NCBI GenBank assembly: GCA_022793565.1
Contig: JAAWDC010000012.1
Coordinates: forward strand, 1-6,076
Direction: 5' to 3'
DNA from: Bacilli bacterium
Lineage (GTDB): Bacteria > Bacillota_I > Bacilli_A > RF39 > UBA660
DNA length: 6,076 bases
Under the pieces are notes generated by a model. That model was not told the DNA's origin. It searched no databases and worked only from the letters and a program-made list of their open reading frames with translations. The position numbers and the translations under genes are program-made. The stretch's first letter is position 1. Every line of letters begins with the position of its first letter. Positions 1-5,331 of the stretch are shown here, piece after piece.

Positions 1-318
1 AAAAATGATAAACTAAAAAAACGATGTGAAAATCCAAAGTACAATAAAGAATTGGTTAGGGAATATGGCGCAGATGTTGCCAAGAAACTTCCTCAAAGAA
101 TTATGGAATTAAAGGCATTTAGCTGTTTAAATGACGTACCATCTACTCTTCCTTTTAGAAGACACAAGTTAAGTGGTAATTTAAAAGACTACTATGCCGT
201 AAACATTAATAACCAGTACAGATTAATTTTTAAAAAGAAAGAGCATAATATAATATTAGAGGATTTAAAAAAGATAAAAGAAATAGAAATAATGGAGGTG
301 TCTAAACATTATGAGTAA
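1..318 (+). CDS. higB: RelE/HigB-like toxin of a type II toxin-antitoxin pair (5' end outside window)
   Basis: The reading frame is open from the first base, so the gene starts left of the window; a TTG at 52 is only an internal codon. The 105 visible residues match the compact RelE/HigB fold: basic helices (KKRCENPKY, EYGADVAKKL), then a central RRHKLSG segment, YAVNINNQYRLIF and a C-terminal beta strand ending in EVSKHYE. Family members are about 95-115 residues, so probably only a few residues are missing. HigB-type toxins are ribosome-dependent mRNA endonucleases; that activity is inferred from the family, since no single catalytic residue can be assigned by eye. The stop codon overlaps the antitoxin start by 8 nt, and the toxin-first order is the usual higBA arrangement. 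The pair is presumably co-transcribed from a promoter left of the window and autoregulated by the antitoxin. Toxin class is fairly secure; HigB rather than another RelE subgroup rests mainly on the neighbour. Confidence 0.8.
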   Translation, partial: KNDKLKKRCENPKYNKELVREYGADVAKKLPQRIMELKAFSCLNDVPSTLPFRRHKLSGNLKDYYAVNINNQYRLIFKKKEHNIILEDLKKIKEIEIMEVSKHYE

Positions 319-1381
319 TCAAATGAAATATGAAGAATATGTAATAGCCCCCGGAGAAACAATTTTAGAATTATTAGAAGCAAATTGTATGACGCAATTA
401 GATCTTTCAGATAAAACTGGAATTAATAAAAAAACAATCAATGAAATAATAAAGGGAAAGGCGCCCATAACAACATCGACAGCATTAAAATTAGAATACG
501 TATTTAATATACCAGCAAGTTTTTGGAATAATTTAGAAAGTAGTTATAGAGAAAGCCTAGAAAGACAAAAAGATCTAAATTCACTAGAAAAAGACGAAAA
601 ATATTTGAAGGATATCCCATATTCAGAAATGTCAAAGCGTAATTGGGACTGGATAGAAAAAACAAAAAATGCACAAGAGCGAGTGATCAATTTAAGGAAA
701 TTCTTTTCAGTAGCATCACTAGACTTTAGTACAGAATTAAAAAGGAAATTAGCCTTTCGAAAAGCAGAAAATAAAAATTTCTCTCTAGAATCTTTATATT
801 GTTGGTTAAGATATGGTGAAATTCAATCTAACAAGATAGAGTATCCCAAATTTAGTAGTGAAAAGTTAAAAAGTGGAGCAAATAGAATTAGAGAACTAGC
901 CAACAAATCTTTCTTAGAACAGTACGAAAAAATAAAAGAAATATTGTTCGATTGTGGTGTTTCATTAGTTTATGAACCTCATCTACCACATACTTATGTG
1001 AATGGCGTTTCTTATAAAGTAAGTTGTGATAAAGCGATTATTATGCTTAGTGATCGAGGAAAAAGAGATGATATATTATGGTTTACCTTATTTCATGAAA
1101 TAGCACATTTAATTAAGCATAGTAAAAAAGAGATTTTTATTGATCAAGAGGATGATAGTAAAAATGAATTAGAGCTAGAAGCGGATAATTACGCCCAAAA
1201 TATTTTGATACCCAATCATATATACCACAGATTTATCCGTCAAAATAGTTTATATACAGAACAGGAAATTAAAAATTTCTCTGAACAAAATAATGTTTCT
1301 ATGGGAATAGTAGTTGGAAGACTACAAAAAGATAAAATAATTGGGTGGAATGAATTAAATCACTTAATTACTAGAATCTAA
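311..1381 (+). CDS. higA: HigA-like HTH antitoxin fused to an ImmA/IrrE-type metallopeptidase domain
   Basis: This 356-residue protein is far longer than a plain HigA antitoxin (about 90-110 residues). Residues about 12-75 form an XRE/HigA helix-turn-helix: APGETILELLE, then TQLDLSDKTGINKKTINEII as the HTH core, then ALKLEYVFNIPASFWNNLE, typical of HigA. Residues about 80-200 are a helical linker. Residues about 205-340 resemble the ImmA/IrrE (COG2856) peptidase domain: a zinc motif H262-E-I-A-H266 and a downstream ELEADNYA, in which E290 is the probable third metal ligand. All expected metal ligands are present. The start is fixed by GGAGGTG (294-300) ten bases upstream and by the overlap with the toxin stop. 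Expected roles are binding the toxin and repressing the promoter through the N-terminal part. The peptidase may cleave a repressor or the antitoxin itself in response to a signal; this is inference. Some databases annotate such genes simply as ImmA/IrrE endopeptidases. Confidence 0.85.
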   Translation: MSNQMKYEEYVIAPGETILELLEANCMTQLDLSDKTGINKKTINEIIKGKAPITTSTALKLEYVFNIPASFWNNLESSYRESLERQKDLNSLEKDEKYLKDIPYSEMSKRNWDWIEKTKNAQERVINLRKFFSVASLDFSTELKRKLAFRKAENKNFSLESLYCWLRYGEIQSNKIEYPKFSSEKLKSGANRIRELANKSFLEQYEKIKEILFDCGVSLVYEPHLPHTYVNGVSYKVSCDKAIIMLSDRGKRDDILWFTLFHEIAHLIKHSKKEIFIDQEDDSKNELELEADNYAQNILIPNHIYHRFIRQNSLYTEQEIKNFSEQNNVSMGIVVGRLQKDKIIGWNELNHLITRI

Positions 1382-1407
1382 AATTCTAAAAAAAATCTAT
1401 ATACCAT

Positions 1408-1449
1408 AAAAAAAGATAGAAGACTATTTTGTCTTAACTATCTTTTTTT
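1408..1449. terminator. Bidirectional intrinsic terminator between convergent higBA and the ABC operon
   Basis: The arms AAAAAAAGATAG (1408-1419) and CTATCTTTTTTT (1438-1449) pair, and inside them AAGAC (1420-1424) pairs with GTCTT (1431-1435) around a TATTTT loop, leaving a two-base bulge (1436-1437). Seven T follow the GC-containing stem on the + strand, and seven A on the left give the U-run on the - strand, so it can stop transcription from both sides. It begins 27 nt after the higA stop. The right arm and loop lie inside the last codons of the permease gene, whose stop is at 1424-1426. Confidence 0.8.
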
Positions 1450-2221
1450 CAATGATAGAAACAATAAGATACATTATATATGAAACAATACCAAGCAGAA
1501 CTACTGAAGTAATTACTAAATTGATATTGAATACTTGAGAACCATACATAATTAAATAACCAAGACCTTCTTTAGATACAAGAAGTTCCCCCATGATTAC
1601 ACCGATTAAAGACATACTAATATTCACTTTTAGACAATTTATGATAATATTTTTATTACTTGGAACAATTACTTTTTGAAAAATCTGTCTCTTAGAAGCA
1701 TTTAATGTTTTCAAAAGAGTAATATAGTAATAGTCAACTAACTGAAATCCATTATAAATATTAATAATAGTAATAAACAATGAAATCATCAATGCCATAA
1801 AAATAATAGAGTTCATATTCGCACCAATCCAAATAATAATTAAAGGTCCAAGAGCAACTTTAGGTAAGGAATTGAGAATAGTCAAATAGGGATCACAAAC
1901 TTTTGCCAATGTTGGAAACCACCACAATAGAGTAGCAATAAAGAATCCCAAAATACTGGCAATTGAAAAACTAATTATAGTTTCATAAACAGTGATGTAA
2001 ACATGATTCCATAAATTATTTTGCTCTAGCAGAGAGACAAATGTTTTATAAACTTGACTTGGAGAACTAGAAAGGAATGCATTGATCCATCCTAGTTTTG
2101 CAGCAAGCTCCCATAAAGCTAGAAAAAAGAAAATAATTAAGAATTGGCATACCCAGATTAATATCTTTTTTCCCTTTCTTTTTCTTAGAAAATCCTTATG
2201 TTCTTTACTATAAGTGGACAT
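1424..2221 (-). CDS. ABC importer permease, SsuC/TauC/ThiX type
   Basis: A 265-residue integral membrane protein of the binding-protein-dependent permease family (COG0600 type), which as a dimer forms the channel of sulfonate, nitrate, taurine or thiamine-pyrimidine importers. A lysine/arginine-rich N-terminus is followed by a membrane helix at about 20-41, further helices at about 74-100, 113-156 and 190-213, and a last one at 235-257. LPKVALGPLIIIWIG (119-133) is a hallmark of this subfamily. The cytoplasmic EAA-type coupling loop is at about 169-187 (LKTLNASKRQIFQKVIVP), with N174 where the family usually has Gly. The start is supported by GGAGGG (complement of 2228-2233) six bases upstream. 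The start overlaps the ATPase gene by 14 nt, so the two are translationally coupled. It appears full length. Substrate cannot be told from this subunit. Its 3' end doubles as part of a terminator. Confidence 0.9.
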   Translation of the reverse strand: MSTYSKEHKDFLRKRKGKKILIWVCQFLIIFFFLALWELAAKLGWINAFLSSSPSQVYKTFVSLLEQNNLWNHVYITVYETIISFSIASILGFFIATLLWWFPTLAKVCDPYLTILNSLPKVALGPLIIIWIGANMNSIIFMALMISLFITIINIYNGFQLVDYYYITLLKTLNASKRQIFQKVIVPSNKNIIINCLKVNISMSLIGVIMGELLVSKEGLGYLIMYGSQVFNINLVITSVVLLGIVSYIMYLIVSIIEKKIVKTK

Positions 2222-2957
2222 CTAAATCCCTCCAAATCTGATCATAGTAGGAAGAAAATTCAGTTCTCTTTCTATTCTCAATTGGTGTAGATTTATTTGG
2301 TATATCAATTGTATAGATCTTCTTCACTACAGCTGGACGTTTAGATAAAACGGCAACTCGGTCACTTAAAGATATCGCTTCTGCCAAGTCATGTGTAACT
2401 AAAATAGCTGTCTTCCCCTCTTTTTTAATAATATTATATACGTCTTCAGATAAATAGATCCTAGTCAAATAATCCAAAGCTGAAAATGGCTCGTCAAGAA
2501 AAAGAATATCAGGATCTGTAGCAAGTGTTCGAATGAGTGCAACTCTCTGTTTCATTCCCCCAGAAAGAGAAGAAGGATACTTGTTCATAAAATCACCAAG
2601 TCCATAAGTTTTCAGTAACTGAATGACCCTGTTTTTAGATTCCTCAGTTAAACTATGCTGAATTTCGAGCCCAATCAAGCAATTATCTAAGATAGTTCTC
2701 CAAGGAAAAAGAGCATCCTTTTGTAACATATATCCAATTTTTATTGTTTCTTTCTGAAATTCTATAGTTCCATCAGATTTATTTTCCAAATTCGATAGGA
2801 TGGAAAGTAAACTTGTTTTTCCACACCCAGATGGTCCAACAATCGCCAAGAGTTCCCCATCATAAACATCGAGATTAATTCCTCCAAGAGCTTTTACCTC
2901 GTCATCGAGATCTTGATAATTTTTCTTAAGATCGCGAATCCTTAAAATGGGTTTCAT
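2208..2957 (-). CDS. ABC importer ATPase, SsuB/TauB/ThiZ type
   Basis: This 249-residue nucleotide-binding subunit powers the importer together with the permease encoded just downstream. All ABC motifs are present and in order: Walker A GPSGCGKT (41-48), Q-loop glutamine Q79 in GYMLQKDALFPWRT, signature LSGGMKQR (131-138), Walker B ILFLDE (151-156) followed by PFSALD as the D-loop, and the switch histidine H189 in VTHDLAEA. The KDALFPWRT stretch after the Q-loop is characteristic of the nitrate/sulfonate/taurine ATPase group (COG1116). The ATG lies two bases past the stop of the binding-protein remnant, with an AAGGGA site (complement of about 2964-2969) seven or so bases upstream. Length is normal for the family and no lesion is seen. 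Because the first gene of the operon is truncated, the original promoter is probably lost and expression would rely on readthrough from the right. Confidence 0.93.
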   Translation of the reverse strand: MKPILRIRDLKKNYQDLDDEVKALGGINLDVYDGELLAIVGPSGCGKTSLLSILSNLENKSDGTIEFQKETIKIGYMLQKDALFPWRTILDNCLIGLEIQHSLTEESKNRVIQLLKTYGLGDFMNKYPSSLSGGMKQRVALIRTLATDPDILFLDEPFSALDYLTRIYLSEDVYNIIKKEGKTAILVTHDLAEAISLSDRVAVLSKRPAVVKKIYTIDIPNKSTPIENRKRTEFSSYYDQIWRDLDVHL

Positions 2958-2959
2958 AT

Positions 2960-3511
2960 TTAGTCCCTTTTATAAATTAAATCTTGATAAGAAATGGTGT
3001 CTTTTAACTCCCCAGAAGCCTTCATAATTTCTTGTAAGTGATAAAATGATTCCTCAGTAAAATCAGTTGTTGTAGGCCAAGCATCAATCTCACGATATCT
3101 AGCGACAACTCCGATCAAATCATTAAGAGAAGTATCAGGGAAGAATTCAAGCATTGTTTGAGCAACCTCTTCATCTGTATGTTCATGAACATATTTCAAT
3201 CCCTTTTGAATGGCTCTTGTAAATTTTTCAATTACTTCAGGGTTTTCTTCGATATAACTAATTCTAGCACTATAAGAAGTATAAGGAACAACTCCACCAA
3301 GCTCACCGATAGAAGCCACTACATATCCAAACCCTTGTTTTTCTACTTGAAGAGCGTTAGGTTCAAATAATGTAACAAAATCCCCTTGACCTCCCATAAA
3401 TGCCCCTTGCATAGCAGCAAAAGCAATACTAGTATCAATTTCTAGATCAGTAACTGGATCAATTCCGTTTTGACGAAGAGCCCATTCGAAAGTCATTTCA
3501 GGCATTCCACC
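2960..3511 (-). pseudogene. Truncated substrate-binding protein (NMT1/SsuA/ThiY-like), C-terminal part only
   Basis: The frame encodes the C-terminal half or slightly more of a periplasmic-binding-protein-like lipoprotein of the NMT1/THI5 class (COG0715). Recognisable parts are GGMPEMTFEWALRQNGI, the AAMQGAFMGGQGDFVTLFEP stretch lining the cleft, ALQVEKQGFGYVVASIGEL, and the helical ENPEVIEKFTRAIQKGLKYV. Intact members are about 320-340 residues; here about 183 remain. The signal peptide, lipobox cysteine and most of the first lobe are missing. The frame stays open upstream to a stop at 3656-3658, but those codons (rich in Tyr, Phe and Lys) do not look like this family, so homology appears to end near 3511, just before the GGM. 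A first Met is available at 3503-3505, but a protein made from it could not be exported or close around ligand. It is the first gene of the ABC operon, two bases from the ATPase. Original substrate is unknown; sulfonate or a thiamine precursor are typical of the class. Confidence 0.8.
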
Positions 3512-3605
3512 CCACCGATAGTAATACTTATAATGCTTTTGACCCTTATAAATAAAGGAAAGGTAAAACGCATTAACATAGGTTTTTGTATAAAAGGTAA
3601 TAAAA

Positions 3606-4397
3606 ATGGTAAAAAAGAGATTAGGAATATCAAGTTTTGATTTAGAATAAGAAATTCAAATCAAGGGAAGAAGCATATAAATATGCCAAACGGTTAATTG
3701 AATTTGTTAGATATACTTGTAAGAAGAAAGTGGACAAGGAGTGGCATGCTGAAGCAATGGTTGTAATAAGTAATACGAAAGGGAATAGTTCCTTTGCTTA
3801 CTATGAAAATAATGGTAAGGTAGGAAGACCTAAAAAAGAAAAAAATATAGTGAGTTTGATTTAGATTATTATAAAGGTAATTTAAGTGTTGCGCGGCATA
3901 TTCATGTCATACTAGTGTCTAAGCCAATGTACGCTTTTAGGGAGTTAATAAAAGATTACATAGATAAAAATTGACAAGATGTAGAAAATAATAATAACAT
4001 CAACCACTATTGTAAAACCTATAAGAAAAATACCAATATCAAAAAAGCAGAGTACTTTATCGATCAATCAGAAGATATACTATTTTGTAATTGTATGAGT
4101 AAAGATTTAATTCCAAAAGGTTATAGTTTGAAAGATTTATATAAAGCCTATATGAAAAGTAGGACAGCATTAGTATATTGTGGCAAATATATGAAAAGTG
4201 GAAAGTGGCAACAAAAAGAAAAAATAGATAATAATTACAATAAGGTACTAGAATTTTATTATCAACTAAGCGAAAGGGAAGATAAAAAAGATATGACTAA
4301 ATTTATGAAAAAAATTAGATTTGAAAAAATAGCAGTTAATGATAATAAAGTGCAGAATATAAGTATAAGAGATAGGGTTGAAGAAACCCATTATTAA
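3606..4397 (+). pseudogene. Decayed HUH-type rolling-circle Rep-like gene (two frameshifts, one stop)
   Basis: A continuous product of about 264 residues is recovered by joining three segments. ATG at 3606 (AAGG at 3594-3597 upstream) gives MVKKRLGISSFDLE, then a TAA at 3648. The sense resumes one frame over from about 3646 (KFKSREEAYKYAKRLIEFV) and runs to TAG at 3862. It returns to the first frame from about 3846 (SEFDLDYYKGNLSVAR), crosses an in-frame TGA at 3972-3974 where Trp would fit, and ends at 4395-4397. The second shift lies in or next to an A-rich run (about 3834-3845). The restored product has HIHVILV at 3897-3917, matching the metal-binding HUH motif, and ALVYCGKY at 4167-4190, matching the UxxYUxKx catalytic tyrosine motif of rolling-circle initiators, 93 residues downstream. 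This points to a replication initiator of a small plasmid or integrated element; a relaxase-like HUH enzyme is the alternative. The piece at 4095-4397 alone has an ATG but lacks the HUH motif and is best taken as a remnant. Confidence 0.6.
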
Positions 4398-4407
4398 AGG
4401 GAAATAT

Positions 4408-4434
4408 AAAAAAAGATAGTAGCATTTTACTATC
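4408..4434 (-). terminator. Minus-strand intrinsic terminator downstream of the Rep-like remnant
   Basis: GATAGTA (4415-4421) and TACTATC (4428-4434) form a perfect 7-bp stem around a six-base loop. Read on the minus strand the hairpin is followed by seven T (complement of 4408-4414), a standard intrinsic terminator layout. On the + strand the hairpin is followed by ATATAATA, without a T-run, so it is a poor terminator for the Rep-like gene ending at 4397. No convincing minus-strand gene lies to its right. Confidence 0.55.
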
Positions 4435-4631
4435 ATATAATAGATATAAAATAAGTATATAACCCTATATAACAATAAATAGAAAAACAACTAGATAATT
4501 AGTAGGTATCATTCTATAAAATGAATAGAGTTATATTCAAGATTTGTTATATAGATTTATTGATAACATCTTTGTAAATTAAAGAGATTATTGGCTATTG
4601 TAAGATAATGAGTATAGTTACTTATCATTAA

Positions 4632-4913
4632 GCCCATAAAGATTTGTATAGCGGTTTAAGATATGGCTTAATGATAGGAAATAGTGATGAATTAGGTGTT
4701 TGTCCTAGAATTGTTAGTCATGGAGATAACTTTGACTTTATGTTTGTATTTAGAGAAGATACACCGAGTAATAAAGAATGGAATTTATTTGTTAATGTTG
4801 TTAAAAGAAATTTAAATATATCTAATAAGTTAGAGAATATCATTAGTGAGAAAAATACAAAAAATAAGATAAGATATAGTTGTATTGAAAAGAATATTGA
4901 ATTTTATGATTAA
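4632..4913 (+). pseudogene. C-terminal fragment of an unrecognised protein
   Basis: The frame opens after a TAA at 4629-4631 and gives about 93 residues, beginning AHKDLYSGLRYGLMIGNSD and including PRIVSHGDNFDFMFVFRED, then a mixed charged tail ending NIEFYD before TAA at 4911-4913. The amino-acid composition (spread of hydrophobic, Gly, Pro and Trp) looks like real folded protein rather than chance AT-rich sequence. However, neither the TTG at 4644 nor the later ATG codons have a Shine-Dalgarno site, and the sequence starts in the middle of what reads like a domain. I therefore take it as the 3' remnant of a larger gene whose 5' part has been lost or degraded, with the stop at 4629 possibly one lesion. 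I do not recognise the family. It lies 234 nt after the Rep-like remnant, on the same strand. Confidence 0.45.
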
Positions 4914-4918
4914 CCCAC

Positions 4919-4931
4919 TGTTATTTGCGAG
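4919..4931 (+). repeat. 13-bp direct repeat, copy 1
   Basis: TGTTATTTGCGAG here recurs with one mismatch at 4998-5010, a 79-bp period. The CG-containing core TGCGAG stands out in very AT-rich DNA. Copy 1 begins five bases after the stop of the upstream fragment. Possible meanings are a protein-binding iteron or the scar of a small duplication; nothing decides between them. Confidence 0.4.
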
Positions 4932-4997
4932 TTTTAATGCGATTTAACAAAGGTTATAAGATAATCAATATATTTAATATAATTTCACTAGTTGGCT

Positions 4998-5010
4998 TGT
5001 TATATGCGAG
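4998..5010 (+). repeat. 13-bp direct repeat, copy 2
   Basis: TGTTATATGCGAG differs from the copy at 4919-4931 at one base. It ends five bases before the AAAGGA ribosome-binding site of the small gene at 5031, so a protein bound here could affect that gene. This is inference from position only. Confidence 0.4.
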
Positions 5011-5030
5011 ATATGAAAGGATTTTAATAT

Positions 5031-5252
5031 ATGGGAAAGAAAAAATATAAAGACTATAGAGATTTCTTAATGAAAGAAAAATTATCTCCTATTACCATAG
5101 GTCATATGGAAGTAACTAAAGAACAAAAGGGAATGGTTAAGGCAATGAGAGAAGAAACAATGAAAAAAGTTAATAAACAATTAAAAGAGTTAAAACTATT
5201 GAAAAACAATCATAAAACATTGACTTTTTATAAAAAAGGGTATAAAGTATAA
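5031..5252 (+). CDS. Small lysine-rich hypothetical protein
   Basis: A 73-residue protein with ATG at 5031 and AAAGGA (5016-5021) nine bases upstream, a good ribosome-binding site. It is strongly basic, with about a third of residues Lys or Arg, and lacks any membrane segment or signal peptide. The N-terminal part (KDYRDFLMKEKLSPITIGHM) looks like a short ordered segment. The middle, about residues 28-58 (TKEQKGMVKAMREETMKKV and onward), is predicted by eye to be a long amphipathic helix, possibly a coiled coil. I do not recognise a family. Small basic proteins of this kind are common in plasmids and integrative elements, where they can bind nucleic acid, but no function can be claimed. It sits 79 bp upstream of the ATPase gene, in the same direction. 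That gene has its own promoter, so they need not be one operon. Confidence 0.65.
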   Translation: MGKKKYKDYRDFLMKEKLSPITIGHMEVTKEQKGMVKAMREETMKKVNKQLKELKLLKNNHKTLTFYKKGYKV

Positions 5253-5301
5253 CAAAAAAAGAGAAAAAACAAGCAAATAAAGTATATTTTTTTGATAATA
5301 G

Positions 5302-5310
5302 TGATATAAT
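5302..5310 (+). promoter_or_regulatory. Extended -10 promoter of the ATPase gene
   Basis: TGATATAAT is a consensus extended -10 (TG, one base, TATAAT). No good -35 hexamer lies at the right distance (AGTATA or GTATAT at about 5281-5287), which an extended -10 can tolerate. Transcription would start near 5317, leaving a leader of only about 15 nt that contains the AAAGGGA ribosome-binding site. A loose inverted repeat, ATAATA (5295-5300) and TATTAT (5310-5315), brackets the -10. Confidence 0.55.
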
Positions 5311-5331
5311 ATTATTGAAAGGGATGATAAT

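Noticed and set aside
3158..3370. Plus-strand open frame of 70 codons
   Set aside because: It lies entirely antisense to the binding-protein remnant, has no ribosome-binding site, and its Asn/Ser/Phe-rich product looks like a complement artefact.
3539..3567. TTGACC as the -35 of a promoter for the Rep-like gene
   Set aside because: No acceptable -10 lies 16-18 bases downstream; the TATAAA nearby is too close.
3972..3974. TGA read as Trp, which would suggest a Mycoplasma-type genetic code
   Set aside because: Two frameshifts lie in the same gene, and intact genes here use TGG for Trp; decay is the simpler explanation.
4266..4490. Minus-strand open frame of 74 codons, very Phe/Tyr/Ile rich
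   Set aside because: It is antisense to the 3' end of the Rep-like remnant, and its composition is what the complement of AT-rich lysine-rich coding gives; it also runs through the terminator hairpin.
4545..4568. Inverted repeat TGTTAT/ATAACA with a 12-base loop as a possible replication origin hairpin
   Set aside because: A 6-bp AT-rich stem with a long loop is expected by chance here, and no recognised nick sequence is present.
5295..5315. Operator formed by ATAATA/TATTAT around the -10 of the ATPase promoter
   Set aside because: Only six A/T pairs match and the surroundings are almost pure A/T, so it is not stronger than chance; noted only in the promoter entry.
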